In this document: positions 1 to 8,659 of the stretch, in pieces
How the letters are laid out: every line of letters begins with the position of its first letter
Numbering within the stretch: position 1 is the stretch's first letter
Origin: Sphingomonas phyllosphaerae
GTDB taxonomy: Bacteria > Pseudomonadota > Alphaproteobacteria > Sphingomonadales > Sphingomonadaceae
NCBI GenBank assembly: GCA_036946405.1
Contig: JAQIJC010000001.1
Span: 1,371,001-1,435,000 of the forward strand
Reading direction: 5' to 3'
DNA: 64,000 nucleotides
Translations under genes and position numbers: made by a program
Notes under the pieces: generated by a model
Database searches by the model: none
What the model was told of the DNA's origin: nothing
What the model saw: the letters and a program-made list of their open reading frames with translations, nothing else

Positions 1-6
1 GGGTCT

Positions 7-21
7 CCGGATCAAGTCCGG
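7..21. repeat. REP-like palindrome
   Basis: The sequence CCGGA-tcaag-TCCGG is a short perfect palindrome with a 5-nt loop. The same core, CCCGGATCAAGTCCGGG, recurs at 24132-24148, so it is a dispersed extragenic unit. Positions 22-145 hold no gene that I can support. Confidence 0.55.
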
Positions 22-145
22 GGCGATGGCCGGAGGCCACGAAAAGTACTCCCGCCTAACTCTTCATTAACCCTTATCGATCATAAGGATGCCATGCTGT
101 TTCGGCGGCATGCTCTCTCCCCCGCCCGGTCGCACGGGCACCCTT

Positions 146-177
146 CGGGTCGCCCTACGGGCGACCCGTTCTTTTTT
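146..177 (+). terminator. Rho-independent terminator of an upstream gene
   Basis: A perfect 10-bp stem (146-155 with 159-168, loop TAC) is followed by TTCTTTTTT. It points rightward and so belongs to a gene or short transcript that starts before or near the window edge; queC begins about 65 bp later. Confidence 0.8.
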
Positions 178-240
178 GCAGCTGTGCCTGCGGCGCCGGT
201 GGTTGCACTGGAGCGGGAGTGCGCCTAGCTCGCGCGGATC

Positions 241-939
241 ATGACCCATTCCACTCCTGCGGTCGTGCTCGTTTCGGGCGGGCTCGACTCCCTGGTGTCC
301 GCGGCGCTCGCGCGCGAGGCCGGGCACCCGTTGTTCGCGCTGTCGATCGACTACAACCAGCGGCATCAGGTCGAACTCGCTGCCGCGCGCCGCATCGCGC
401 TGGCGCTGGGCGCGGTGCGGCATGTCGTGCTCCCGATCGACCTGTCCGCGTTCGGCGGCTCGGCGCTGACTGACAGCGCGATCGACGTCCCCAAGGACGG
501 CGTCGGCGACGCGATCCCGGTGACCTATGTTCCGGCACGCAATACGATCTTCCTCAGCCTCGCACTCGGCTGGGCCGAAGCGGCGGGCGCGCGTGACATC
601 TATCTCGGCGTCAACGCGCTCGACTACTCGGGCTATCCCGATTGCCGGCCGGAGTTCATCGCCGCCTTCGAGCATCTTGCCGAGCTGGCGACCAAGAGCG
701 GGGTCGAGGGAACGCCGTTCCGCTTTCGCGCCCCGCTCCAGCATATGACCAAGGCCGATATCGTCCGCGAGGGCGCGCGGCTCGGGCTCGACATGGGAAT
801 GAGCTGGTCGTGCTACGATCCCGCGCCGGGCGCGCGGCATTGCGGGCTGTGCGACAGCTGCCGGCTGCGCCACAAGGGGTTCGAGGAAGCCGGTATCGCC
901 GATCCGACCGTCTATGCGGTCACGCCGCCCGCGCCATGA
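241..939 (+). CDS. queC: 7-cyano-7-deazaguanine synthase QueC
   Basis: QueC converts 7-carboxy-7-deazaguanine, ammonia and ATP into preQ0, the precursor of the wobble base queuosine, in the cytosol. The 232-aa protein has the N-terminal PP-loop motif SGGLDS (residues 12-17) that binds ATP. Near the C terminus four cysteines (191, 201, 204, 207) form the family's zinc site. The length is normal for the family. queE follows 10 bp downstream in the same direction and supplies the substrate, so the two form a pathway pair. A terminator lies just upstream, so the queC promoter must lie in about 178-240. Confidence 0.95.
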   Translation: MTHSTPAVVLVSGGLDSLVSAALAREAGHPLFALSIDYNQRHQVELAAARRIALALGAVRHVVLPIDLSAFGGSALTDSAIDVPKDGVGDAIPVTYVPARNTIFLSLALGWAEAAGARDIYLGVNALDYSGYPDCRPEFIAAFEHLAELATKSGVEGTPFRFRAPLQHMTKADIVREGARLGLDMGMSWSCYDPAPGARHCGLCDSCRLRHKGFEEAGIADPTVYAVTPPAP

Positions 940-949
940 GCCGCACCGC

Positions 950-1582
950 ATGAGCTACGCCGTCAAGGAGATGTTCCTGACGCTTCAGGGCGAGGGCGTA
1001 CAGGCCGGGCGACGTGCGGTGTTCGTGCGCTTCGCGGGGTGCAACCTGTGGAGCGGGCGCGAGCAGGATCGTGCGACCGCGATCTGCCGCTTCTGCGACA
1101 CCGACTTCGTCGGCACCGACGGGCTGGGCGGCGGCAAGTTCGCCGACGCGGAGGCGCTGGTGGCGGCGGTCGCGGGATTTTGGGGGGCGGGGGAGGAGCG
1201 TCGCTTCGTCGTGCTGACCGGCGGCGAGCCGATGCTGCAGGTCGATGATGCGCTGGTCGACGCGCTGCACGTCGCCGGCTTCGAGATCGCCATCGAGAGC
1301 AATGGCACGCTGGCGGTGCATCCGGGTATCGACTGGGTGTGCATCAGCCCCAAGGCCGGCAGCGAGACCGTGCAGCGACATGGCGACGAACTGAAGCTGG
1401 TGTGGCCGCAGCCGGGCACCGCGATCGACATGATCGAAGGCTGGGACTTCAAGCACTTCCTGTTGCAACCCCTCGACGACGCGGCGGGGGAAGCGAATGT
1501 CGCCGCGGCGATGGCGGTGGTGATGGAGCGGCCGCGCTGGCGGCTGTCGCTCCAGACCCACAAGCTGCTCGGTTTGCGCTAG
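950..1582 (+). CDS. queE: 7-carboxy-7-deazaguanine synthase QueE
   Basis: QueE is a radical-SAM enzyme that contracts 6-carboxytetrahydropterin to 7-carboxy-7-deazaguanine in queuosine synthesis. The 210-aa protein carries the unusual cluster motif C-x14-C-x2-C (C31, C46, C49), which is the QueE variant of the radical-SAM CxxxCxxC motif. A Gly-rich SAM-binding segment TGGEP follows. ATG 950 is chosen because the protein then starts at the conserved N terminus MSYAVKEMFLTLQGEG; a longer reading from 914 adds basic residues that overlap queC. It lies 10 bp behind queC and ends at a strong hairpin. Confidence 0.95.
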   Translation: MSYAVKEMFLTLQGEGVQAGRRAVFVRFAGCNLWSGREQDRATAICRFCDTDFVGTDGLGGGKFADAEALVAAVAGFWGAGEERRFVVLTGGEPMLQVDDALVDALHVAGFEIAIESNGTLAVHPGIDWVCISPKAGSETVQRHGDELKLVWPQPGTAIDMIEGWDFKHFLLQPLDDAAGEANVAAAMAVVMERPRWRLSLQTHKLLGLR

Positions 1583-1592
1583 GTCACCCACA

Positions 1593-1619
1593 ACCCGGTG
1601 CGGCGTCGCCGCACCGGGT
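1593..1619. terminator. Bidirectional hairpin between convergent genes
   Basis: A perfect 12-bp stem, ACCCGGTGCGGC with its complement and a GTC loop, sits between queE (ends 1582) and the convergent gene ending at 1626. There is no clear U tract, so termination efficiency is uncertain, but the placement is typical of a shared terminator. Confidence 0.55.
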
Positions 1620-1625
1620 GTCAGG

Positions 1626-2315
1626 TCACCGTGCGGCGTAGGTGACGGCGCCGAACGGCTGTCCGCACTTCTTGGTGACGAATTCGTCCTTCTTCCAGCA
1701 AGCCTTGTCGAAGCGCGGCAGGAAGGCGGGCGTCAACGATACCAGCATCTGCGGAAACTGCTGCTCGCCCCACGGCGTCAGGCTGTTGCGGACTTCGCGC
1801 ATCCGGCCGAGCGCGATGTCGCCGAAGCTCCCGCGCGATGCGTAAAGCGCCTCGCGCCCGATGCTCGACGTGGTGGTGCAGAAGCCATATTGTGCCGCGA
1901 CCGTCGCAAAGCCCGAATAGGTGCGCGTGCCGAACTGGTCGAGCGCGTTCTGGCCTTCCTTCTTCGTCTTGGCGGTTCGCTCGAAATATTTGGTGAGCAT
2001 CGTGTAGGACTGTGCCAGTTCCTGCTTGTGATCGGCGAGGATGGCATTGTAGTTCTGCACGGTCAGCAGCGAGGGTTCGAACTGGCATTGCAGCGCCGCG
2101 ACGTTCAGCGCCGCGCGCATGTTCCACACCATCGCCGCGCGCAGCTCGTCCGCGGTCGCGCCCGGCAGCAACTGACCGATGCCCGGTTCGTCACCGCGCA
2201 CGCGTTCGCCACGCAGATCCTTGCTCTTCATATAGAATTGCGCCGATGCCGGCGTCGTGACCAGCAAGCCCGCCGCCAGTGCCGCGACCGCACCGGCGAT
2301 CCCCACCTTTTGCAT
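1626..2315 (-). CDS. Exported protein of unknown function
   Basis: I do not recognise the family. The 229-aa product has a clear signal peptide (basic MQK, then an Ala/Leu/Val-rich core and an ASA-Q cleavage site near residue 27). The mature part is mostly helical and contains four Cys (two near residues 97 and 163, two close to the C terminus), which could form disulfides in the periplasm. Start ATG 2315 is preferred over a longer reading because it is preceded by AGGAG at proper spacing and opens directly with the signal sequence. It is a lone gene, convergent with queE. A housekeeping periplasmic role is possible, but nothing in the context shows it. Confidence 0.8.
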   Translation of the reverse strand: MQKVGIAGAVAALAAGLLVTTPASAQFYMKSKDLRGERVRGDEPGIGQLLPGATADELRAAMVWNMRAALNVAALQCQFEPSLLTVQNYNAILADHKQELAQSYTMLTKYFERTAKTKKEGQNALDQFGTRTYSGFATVAAQYGFCTTTSSIGREALYASRGSFGDIALGRMREVRNSLTPWGEQQFPQMLVSLTPAFLPRFDKACWKKDEFVTKKCGQPFGAVTYAAR

Positions 2316-2480
2316 TACCCCAACACTCCTCGCACACGGCCATGCCGTTGGGAGCCTTTTACGATAATTATGGGGGGCGACCCAAGCGTAAACTATCGCG
2401 ACCCGGATTCGGTTCATCGCAAACTGCTTGTTAAACGGGAACTTGTTGGCGTCGCGTAACGGTTCGTTGCAGCAAAAGAC

Positions 2481-2508
2481 AAGGCCGCCCGGTCGCCCGG
2501 ACGGCCTT
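2481..2508 (-). terminator. Leftward Rho-independent terminator
   Basis: AAGGCCG (2481-2487) pairs with CGGCCTT (2502-2508), with further GC pairing inside; on the minus strand the stem is followed by GTCTTTTG. It lies 26 bp past the stop of the small lipoprotein gene. Confidence 0.7.
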
Positions 2509-2534
2509 TCGGATACAATCGCCAATGCGGCAGA

Positions 2535-2795
2535 TTACATCGCGTTCGACATGCCGCCCATGTTCGACATCATCATGTCGTTGCTCATCATGGAGTCATT
2601 GGCCATCATGCCGCCGTTCATGGCGCCGTCGACGGCGGTCATGTTGTCGGTCATGGTGTCCATGCCCTCGGTGGCATTCATGTCGGTGACCATGGTGTTC
2701 TCGGTGCCTTCGGTCTTCGAACCGCACGCCGAAACCGCGAGAGCGGCCGCCGCGAGTGCCGAGCCGGCCACGAACTTGGTGATGACTGCACGCAT
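2535..2795 (-). CDS. Small Met/Asn/Asp-rich lipoprotein
   Basis: An 86-aa protein with a short signal peptide ending in the lipobox VSAC (Cys24 predicted to be lipidated). The mature 62 residues are strikingly biased: repeated M-x-x-M, MMSND and NMT units with very few hydrophobic residues other than Met. Start ATG 2795 is preceded by AGGGAG. Such Met/Asp-rich short lipoproteins occur in sphingomonads without known function; the Met density would suit metal (copper) binding or oxidant scavenging, but this is inference. It is monocistronic, with its own terminator. Confidence 0.75.
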   Translation of the reverse strand: MRAVITKFVAGSALAAAALAVSACGSKTEGTENTMVTDMNATEGMDTMTDNMTAVDGAMNGGMMANDSMMSNDMMMSNMGGMSNAM

Positions 2796-2887
2796 GAAAT
2801 TGCTCCCTAGACTGTGGATTTGGCGACCCTGCGGCCGTTTTGTTGTTTCCAAATCGACTTGGACATTAATCACAGATGACCGGCCCC

Positions 2888-3649
2888 TCAAGTCTCGTTT
2901 TCACCCGCACAAATCAGGCTATCGAGAAAGGCCTCGGCGGTGAACGCCAGAGCGGCGTCGAAGGTTGCAGCGTCCGACGACATCCCCAACGCTGCCGCAC
3001 TGGTCACGGGATATTCGGCCAGGCCGCACGGGATGATCCCGGTAAAGTGTTGCAGATCGGGTGATAGATTGACCGAGAAGCCATGCAGCGTCACCCAGCG
3101 GCGAACGCGGATACCGATCGCGCCGATCTTCGCCTCCTGTCCGCCGCGATCATGCGTCCAGATGCCGATCCGGCCCGGCGCACGAAATGCGGTGATCCCG
3201 ATCTGCCCCAGAGTGGCGATCACCCAGCCTTCGACCGCATGGACGAAGCATCGCACATCGCGTCCGCGCTTGTTGAGATCGAGCACCAGGTAGCCGACGC
3301 GCTGTCCCGGGCCGTGATAGGTATAGCGACCGCCGCGCCCGGCCGGGACGACCGGAAAGCGTGGATCGACCAGCTCGGCCGGATCGGCACTGGTGCCCGC
3401 GGTATAGACCGGCGGGTGTTCGAGCAGCCATACCAGCTCGCGTGCCTCGCCCGCCGCGACTGCCGCTGCGCGCGCTTCCATCTCGGCCAGCGCCGCGGCA
3501 TAATCGGTGAGGCCCGGCGTCTGCCGCCATTCGACCCCGTCGGGGCCGGTCGTGCTCGTCTCTGTGTACTTATCCACGCGGCACAGATGCGGACCCGTCG
3601 CACGCTTGGCAAGGCGGCGCGACCGACGACGCCCATTGCCGCGCGACAT
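2888..3649 (-). CDS. lipB: Octanoyltransferase LipB
   Basis: LipB moves octanoate from octanoyl-ACP to the lipoyl domains of 2-oxoacid dehydrogenases and GcvH, the first step of lipoate synthesis. The protein shows the family signature [13 protein letters not shown], a catalytic Lys in AKIGAIGI and the catalytic Cys in GIIPCGL. From ATG 3649, preceded by AGGGA with a 5-nt gap, the protein has 253 aa, longer than usual because of about 30 basic N-terminal residues. A GTG at 3577 would give a more typical 230 aa but lacks a good ribosome site. It is divergent from the membrane protein gene at 3701. Confidence 0.92.
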   Translation of the reverse strand: MSRGNGRRRSRRLAKRATGPHLCRVDKYTETSTTGPDGVEWRQTPGLTDYAAALAEMEARAAAVAAGEARELVWLLEHPPVYTAGTSADPAELVDPRFPVVPAGRGGRYTYHGPGQRVGYLVLDLNKRGRDVRCFVHAVEGWVIATLGQIGITAFRAPGRIGIWTHDRGGQEAKIGAIGIRVRRWVTLHGFSVNLSPDLQHFTGIIPCGLAEYPVTSAAALGMSSDAATFDAALAFTAEAFLDSLICAGENET

Positions 3650-3700
3650 AACTGTCCCTAGGCCCCGGGAAGAGGCAATCACGGGCGGCATGGGGTGACG

Positions 3701-4522
3701 ATGGTCAGGATCGGCGACGTGTGGGACCGGACGGTCGACGTCCTTCGGGGGCGGACGGCGATCCTGACGAGCATCGCGGCGATGACGCTGCTTTTTCCGG
3801 GCATCGTCTCCGGCGCGCTGGGGACGATCGTCCCTCTGGCCGGGCCCTCGGCGATCGTCGTGCCGCTGATCCGGCTGGCGGTGCTGGTGCTGCTGATCCT
3901 CGGCGTGCTGGCGATGACCGCCGTGGCGAGCGACCCGGCGGTGGATCGCGCACGGGCCTTGCAAATCGGCGGACAACGCCTGCTACCCGCACTGGGCGTG
4001 CTGGTCGCGTTGGTGCTCGCGGCCGTCGCGTTGTTCGTCCCCGCCGGCGCGCTGGTGGCGATCTCGGGTGCTACGATGGGGATGGGCGGAGCACCCGATA
4101 TGTCGCACGCCGCGCCGGGCTATGTGATCGGGGCGGGGCTGTCGGTGCTGCTGGCGATCGTTTTGGGGCTGTGGCTCAGCGCGCGGATCGTGCCGCTTTT
4201 TGGAATCGTGGTCAACGAACGCCTCGGCTTCAGCGCGCTGCGCCGCAGCCTCGACCTGACCAAGGGGTCGACGCTCAAGCTGATCGGCGTGCTCATCCTG
4301 TATTTCATCCTCACCACGGTCGCGATGCTCGCCGCCACGTCGGTGGTCGGCGTGATCGCGCGGCTGGTGCTGGGAAGCGATGCGCCCGGCAGCGTGGCGT
4401 TCGTGGTCGCCGTGGTGCGCGCGTTGATCTCGGCAGGGGCGACGATGGTGCAGAGCGTGTTCTACGCGCGCTTCTATGTCGCCGCGGTCGAGCGCGAGCA
4501 GCGGATGGCGCCGCTCGCATGA
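3701..4522 (+). CDS. Multi-pass membrane protein, first of a tandem pair
   Basis: A 273-aa integral membrane protein with about six hydrophobic segments; I do not assign a function. Residues near 185-195 contain [11 protein letters not shown], a motif echoed as LRLSWKMTKG in the next gene, so the two look like diverged tandem paralogues of a glycerophosphoryl-diester-phosphodiesterase-membrane-domain-like type. GTG 3695 is an alternative start two codons upstream. The stop overlaps the ATG of the next gene (ATGA), indicating translational coupling and perhaps a hetero-oligomer. Confidence 0.8.
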   Translation: MVRIGDVWDRTVDVLRGRTAILTSIAAMTLLFPGIVSGALGTIVPLAGPSAIVVPLIRLAVLVLLILGVLAMTAVASDPAVDRARALQIGGQRLLPALGVLVALVLAAVALFVPAGALVAISGATMGMGGAPDMSHAAPGYVIGAGLSVLLAIVLGLWLSARIVPLFGIVVNERLGFSALRRSLDLTKGSTLKLIGVLILYFILTTVAMLAATSVVGVIARLVLGSDAPGSVAFVVAVVRALISAGATMVQSVFYARFYVAAVEREQRMAPLA

Positions 4523-5262
4523 CGATCGGTTTCGCAGGATTGCTGTCGGTCGTGTGGCGGCTGTTCCGGCGCGACGCGACGTTGATGCTGCCGATCATCG
4601 GCGCGTTCGTCTTCCTGCCCGCCTTCGCGGCGCTGCTGCTCTGCGACCCGGCCCCGCCACTGCCCGCGGGCGCCCGCGACGAGGCGGCGATGCAGGCATG
4701 GATCAACAACGTCGCCTTGTGGGGGCAAGGGAACGCCATCTGGGTCCTGCTGGCTGAGCTGGTCGGTACGTTCGGCCTGGCCGCGATCGCGCTGTTCCTG
4801 CTCGAGCCGGATCGGCTGACGATCGGACAGTCGCTGGGGCAGGCGATCGTCCGGCTGGTGGCGTTCACGATCGCCACCGTCGCGATGGCGGTGCCGATCG
4901 CGCTGGGGCTGTGGATGCTGGTGCTGCCGGGATTGTACCTGCAAGCCCGCCTGATCGTCGCGATCCCCGCAATGGCGCGACATCCGGCGCTCAGGCCGCT
5001 CGCGTCGCTGCGGCTCAGCTGGAAGATGACCAAGGGGCTCGATCGCGCGCTGACCGGCGCGCTGGTCGCGCTGTTCCTCGCGCACTGGCTGACGGTATCG
5101 CCGTTGCTGCTCGCCGATGAATCGTTGCGCGGCAGCGCGGGCAATCCGCTGGCGCTCGCGCTGGTCGATGCGCTGATCGCAGGTGTCGGCGCGGCCTATG
5201 CCACCGCGACGCTGTTGCTCGGCGTCGTCGCCTATCGGATCCGCGCCAGCAAGGGCACCTGA
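4519..5262 (+). CDS. Multi-pass membrane protein, second of a tandem pair
   Basis: A 247-aa protein with about six hydrophobic helices. The segment PALRPLASLRLSWKMTKG resembles the corresponding cytosolic loop of the preceding protein, which supports common ancestry and a joint role; the function is unknown. The start ATG overlaps the previous stop by 4 bp. The 3' end overlaps the convergent GNAT gene by 31 bp, an arrangement common in dense genomes. Confidence 0.8.
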   Translation: MTIGFAGLLSVVWRLFRRDATLMLPIIGAFVFLPAFAALLLCDPAPPLPAGARDEAAMQAWINNVALWGQGNAIWVLLAELVGTFGLAAIALFLLEPDRLTIGQSLGQAIVRLVAFTIATVAMAVPIALGLWMLVLPGLYLQARLIVAIPAMARHPALRPLASLRLSWKMTKGLDRALTGALVALFLAHWLTVSPLLLADESLRGSAGNPLALALVDALIAGVGAAYATATLLLGVVAYRIRASKGT

Positions 5263-5834
5263 GGCGCGACGTCGGCGGGGAGCACGCCGAGCACGCGCGG
5301 ATCGGTGAACGTCTCCACCGTCCGCTTCGTCGCGACGAACCCCTGCGCGCGGTAGAAGCCCAGCGCGCGCGGATGGTCGAGCGTGCAGGTGTGCAGCCAT
5401 ACCCGCTCGATCCCGACGCGCCACCCCAGTGCGAGCGCCTGCGCCATCAGCCAGCGCCCCAGCCCACGCCCCGCCAGTTCGGGGACGAGCGCGAAATAGC
5501 CGATCTCGCACGCCGCATCGTGGCGGAAATCCAGCTCAAGCATCCCGACCTCGATTCCGGCGCGGTCGATCGCGGCATAGACCTCGACCGCCGGATCATG
5601 GACGATCGCGGTGAGTGCGGCGTCGTCCATGACCAGCCGGGAGAACCACAACCAGTGCGCGCCGACCCGGCGGAATAGCGCCCGGTACTTGTCGGGCGAC
5701 GGCCGCTCCCAGCGGACCAGCCGCAACGTGGCGTCGGGCAGCGGTTTCGGACGCGGCCGTTCGCGCATCTCCAATGTGGTCACGATCGCGGCGACCTGAT
5801 CGTCGCGGAGCGTGGTCAGGCCCGCCACCGTCAC
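5232..5834 (-). CDS. GNAT-family N-acetyltransferase
   Basis: The 200-aa protein has a C-terminal GNAT fold: the acetyl-CoA pyrophosphate loop is seen in ELAGRGLGRWLM (about residues 119-130), followed by the late-strand segment DHPRALGFYRAQGF typical of small-molecule acetyltransferases. The substrate cannot be inferred. GTG 5834 is chosen because it overlaps the hemF stop as GTGA, indicating coupling behind hemF; GTG 5828 is an alternative. Confidence 0.85.
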   Translation of the reverse strand: MTVAGLTTLRDDQVAAIVTTLEMRERPRPKPLPDATLRLVRWERPSPDKYRALFRRVGAHWLWFSRLVMDDAALTAIVHDPAVEVYAAIDRAGIEVGMLELDFRHDAACEIGYFALVPELAGRGLGRWLMAQALALGWRVGIERVWLHTCTLDHPRALGFYRAQGFVATKRTVETFTDPRVLGVLPADVAPQVPLLARIR

Positions 5835-6673
5835 GCCCAGGTCGCGAGCGGCGGCAGGCTCATCAGGATCGCGTCGATGTTGCCGCCGGTCTTCAATCCG
5901 AACAGCGTGCCGCGATCGTAGACGAGGTTGAATTCGGCATAGCGCCCGCGCCATGCGCGTTGCTCGGCGATATCCGCTTCGCTGAACGGCATATCCATCC
6001 GCCGCCGCACGATCCGGGGATAGGCATCTAGGAACGCGCGCCCGACATCCTGCGTGAACGCGAAATTGCGCGCGAAATCGCCCTCGAGATGATCGTAGAA
6101 GATACCGCCGACGCCGCGATGCACCTGACGATGCGGGATGTAGAAATAGTCGTCGGCCCACTTCTTGAACCGCGGATAATGCTCGGGATCGTGCGCGTCG
6201 CAGGCGCGCGCCAGCGTGGCGTGGAAATCCTCGGTATCCTCGGCGATCGGCAGCGGCGGGTTGAGGTCCGCGCCGCCCCCGAACCATCGCCTGGTGGTCA
6301 CGAGAAACCGCGTGTTCATATGCACCGCGGGCACGTGCGGGTTGGCCATATGCGCGACGAGGCTGATCCCGGTCGCGAAGAAGCGCGGATCGTCGCCGGC
6401 GCCATGGATGGTCTTGCCGAACTCGCCCTCGAACGTGCCGCCGACCGTCGACACGTTGACCCCGACCTTCTCGAACACGCGACCCTTCATCACCCCGCGC
6501 ACCCCGCCGCCGCCGGGCAGGCCGCCAGGATCGTGGCGGTCCCAAGGTGTATAGTCGAACCCGGCATCCGATCCGGCCTCGCGCTCGATCGTCTCGAACT
6601 CCGCGCAGATGCGGTCGCGCAACTCCTCGAACCAGGCGCGCGCCGCGGCCTGTTCGGTATCCAGCGTCATCAT
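5831..6673 (-). CDS. hemF: Oxygen-dependent coproporphyrinogen III oxidase
   Basis: HemF oxidatively decarboxylates two propionates of coproporphyrinogen III to protoporphyrinogen IX using O2, a late step in heme synthesis. The 280-aa sequence matches the family throughout: GGGGVRGVMKGRVFEKVGVN near the N terminus, WFGGGADLNPP in the middle, and the C-terminal RGTLFGLKTGGN block that closes the active site. The length is close to the family norm. Two Met codons (6673, 6670) are possible starts. The context of heme supply next to the cytochrome bc1 genes two genes away is fitting, though they are not one operon. Confidence 0.95.
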   Translation of the reverse strand: MMTLDTEQAAARAWFEELRDRICAEFETIEREAGSDAGFDYTPWDRHDPGGLPGGGGVRGVMKGRVFEKVGVNVSTVGGTFEGEFGKTIHGAGDDPRFFATGISLVAHMANPHVPAVHMNTRFLVTTRRWFGGGADLNPPLPIAEDTEDFHATLARACDAHDPEHYPRFKKWADDYFYIPHRQVHRGVGGIFYDHLEGDFARNFAFTQDVGRAFLDAYPRIVRRRMDMPFSEADIAEQRAWRGRYAEFNLVYDRGTLFGLKTGGNIDAILMSLPPLATWA

Positions 6674-6727
6674 GGCCGTGCCGTAGCGTGTCGTCGCGTG
6701 CTGGCCAAGGCGCGACGGCGGTGGCAG

Positions 6728-7513
6728 ATGGCGTGCATGAACGCCAAATCCTTCTGGCGCGGGGTGCGGGTGACCGCGGTCAGCTCCGCCTTCGTCTGCG
6801 CGCTGGTGGCGGCAGGCGGCTATTTCGATCGCGATCCCTATCACCTCTATCCGGCGCAGCCGCCCGCGCGGCCGATCGCGGTCGTCAACGTGTCCGGCGA
6901 TATGGGACTGCGCTTCCTGCTCGGTGCCTCGACCTCGCGCGGGCTGACCGAACATCGCGTGACGACGCTCGGGGTTTCGTCCCCGGTCGTGTTCCGCTTC
7001 CGCCGTACCCCCGCCGAGGTGGACGCCTTCGTCGCCGACGCGGTGCGCACCGCGCTGGCGCGCACCGGGCAGCAGCGGGTGGTGGTGATGGGCCAATCCT
7101 ATGGCGCGGACATCGTCCAGACCGGGCTGGCGCACCTCCCCGCCGACCTGCGCCGCCACGTCGCGGGCATCGTGCTGATCCTGCCGGGCGAGACGGTGTT
7201 CTTCCGCGCCGATCCGACCGGCTGGGTCTACCGCGGCAGGCCCGACAGTTTCGGGGTGGAGACGGGCAACACGCTGACCTGGGCGCCGCTGACCTGCATC
7301 TATGGCGACGAAGAGGACGACAGCCTCTGTCCGAAGCTGCGCGTGCCGGGTGCCAGGATCATCGCGATGCCGGGTGGACACAATCTGCACCACGACAGCG
7401 CGGGCCTGCTCGCGCATGTGCTCGGCGCGGTGGCGCGCGCTACGTCTTCGGCCAACCCGCCGTCTGACGCAGCGCCTCGCCCAGCAGGATCGCCCCCGTC
7501 ACCGCGACGTTGA
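6728..7513 (+). CDS. VirJ/AcvB-like periplasmic serine hydrolase
   Basis: The 261-aa product has an N-terminal hydrophobic anchor or signal (about residues 12-32) and then an alpha/beta-hydrolase core with the nucleophile elbow GQSYGAD and a late His in GGHNLHHD. This arrangement and length match the VirJ domain family (AcvB/VirJ of Agrobacterium); AcvB homologues hydrolyse lysyl-phosphatidylglycerol, but no lpiA gene is adjacent here, so the substrate is open. A second ATG at 6737 is possible. The low-complexity, Pro/Ser-rich tail overlaps the 3' end of convergent trmL by 74 bp. Confidence 0.75.
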   Translation: MACMNAKSFWRGVRVTAVSSAFVCALVAAGGYFDRDPYHLYPAQPPARPIAVVNVSGDMGLRFLLGASTSRGLTEHRVTTLGVSSPVVFRFRRTPAEVDAFVADAVRTALARTGQQRVVVMGQSYGADIVQTGLAHLPADLRRHVAGIVLILPGETVFFRADPTGWVYRGRPDSFGVETGNTLTWAPLTCIYGDEEDDSLCPKLRVPGARIIAMPGGHNLHHDSAGLLAHVLGAVARATSSANPPSDAAPRPAGSPPSPRR

Positions 7514-7892
7514 GCGAGCGCAGCCCGGCGCGCATGGGCACGCGCACGCGCAGGTCGGCCTGGTCGTGGACCGCCGGGGGGACGCCGGCGCTCTCGCTTC
7601 CCAGCAACAGGATGTCGTCAGGTTCGAACCGTGCGTCGGGCAGCGGCAACGCACCGGCGGTGGTCGCCAGCACGATTCGCCCGCGGCTGGTGGCGAGGAA
7701 GGCTTGCCAATCGACGTGGCGCCGGACCTCAACCATCCCCGCATAGTCCATGCCCGCCCGCGCCAAGGCACGGCCGCTCCACGGGAAACCCATCGGCTCG
7801 ATCAGATCGACCCCGACGCCAAGGCAGGCCCCCAGCCGCAACAGGGTGCCGACGTTGCCCGCAATGTCCGGCTGGAAGAGCGCGATCCGCAT
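7440..7892 (-). CDS. trmL: tRNA (cytidine/uridine-34 2'-O)-methyltransferase
   Basis: TrmL is a small SPOUT methyltransferase that modifies the wobble base of tRNA-Leu. The 150-aa sequence has the family N terminus MRIALFQPDIAGNVGTLLRL, the central LLGSESAGVP loop and the trefoil-knot SAM-binding end RSLNVAVTGAILLGEAL. ATG 7892 gives the usual length. It is monocistronic and convergent with the VirJ-like gene. Confidence 0.93.
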   Translation of the reverse strand: MRIALFQPDIAGNVGTLLRLGACLGVGVDLIEPMGFPWSGRALARAGMDYAGMVEVRRHVDWQAFLATSRGRIVLATTAGALPLPDARFEPDDILLLGSESAGVPPAVHDQADLRVRVPMRAGLRSLNVAVTGAILLGEALRQTAGWPKT

Positions 7893-8060
7893 GACTGCAT
7901 CTCGTAGCCGCGCAAAATGCTGTTGGCAAAGCGGCGGGGGCACGGCTATCAGGCCGCAAAGGTCGCCGTGGGGACGGGCAGGCCACCGGCGGGGAGCAAC
8001 AGTGTCGCACGCGGCATCAGCCTCCAGCCGGACAGAGGAACGGGCAGAGGTGTGACGCGA

Positions 8061-8645
8061 ATGGCGATGGCAGAGCAGGAAATCCCCCTCGGCGAAGATC
8101 CCGCGCCCTATCATGAAGGGACGCACGATCCGCGCCGTCGCGATTTCATCAACATCGCCGCGGTGTCGTTCGCGGGTGTCGGTGCGGTCGCGATCGTCCT
8201 GCCGCTGATCAACCAGATGAACCCGTCGGCCGACGTGCTGGCGCTGTCGACCACCGAGATCGACATTTCCAAGATCGCGCCGGGACAGGCGATCAAGGCG
8301 AGCTTCCGCAAGCAGCCGCTGTTCGTCCGCAACCTGACGCCGAAGGAAATCGGCGAGGCCGATGCGGTCGACGTCTCCTCGCTGCGCGATCCGCAGACGC
8401 TGGAAGAGCGGACCAAGGCGGGCAAGAAGAACTGGCTGATCACGCTCGGCGTCTGCACGCACCTCGGCTGCGTGCCGCTGGGCGCTGGCGAGGGCGAGAA
8501 CAAGGGGCCGTTCGGCGGCTATTTCTGCCCGTGCCACGGCTCGGCCTATGACACCGCCGGGCGCATCCGGCAGGGGCCGGCACCGCAGAACCTGCACGTG
8601 CCCGACTATACGTTCAATTCCGACACCGTCGTCACGGTCGGCTGA
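8061..8645 (+). CDS. petA: Rieske iron-sulfur subunit of cytochrome bc1
   Basis: This is the ubiquinol-cytochrome c reductase [2Fe-2S] subunit, which takes one electron from ubiquinol at the Qo site and passes it to cytochrome c1. The 194-aa protein carries a twin-arginine targeting motif (RRRDF) ahead of a single N-terminal membrane helix, so it is exported folded by Tat; the tatABC genes lie 5 kb downstream. Cluster ligands are in CTHLGC and CPCHGS, with the conserved Cys pair forming the disulfide. ATG 8061 or 8067 could start. It is the first gene of petABC. Confidence 0.95.
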   Translation: MAMAEQEIPLGEDPAPYHEGTHDPRRRDFINIAAVSFAGVGAVAIVLPLINQMNPSADVLALSTTEIDISKIAPGQAIKASFRKQPLFVRNLTPKEIGEADAVDVSSLRDPQTLEERTKAGKKNWLITLGVCTHLGCVPLGAGEGENKGPFGGYFCPCHGSAYDTAGRIRQGPAPQNLHVPDYTFNSDTVVTVG

Positions 8646-8659
8646 GGGGAGATACCGAT

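Noticed and set aside
111..230. A short ORF through the first terminator (HPSGRPTGDPFFF-like translation)
   Set aside because: The peptide is just the translation of the terminator hairpin and its T tract; there is no ribosome site and no other coding sign.
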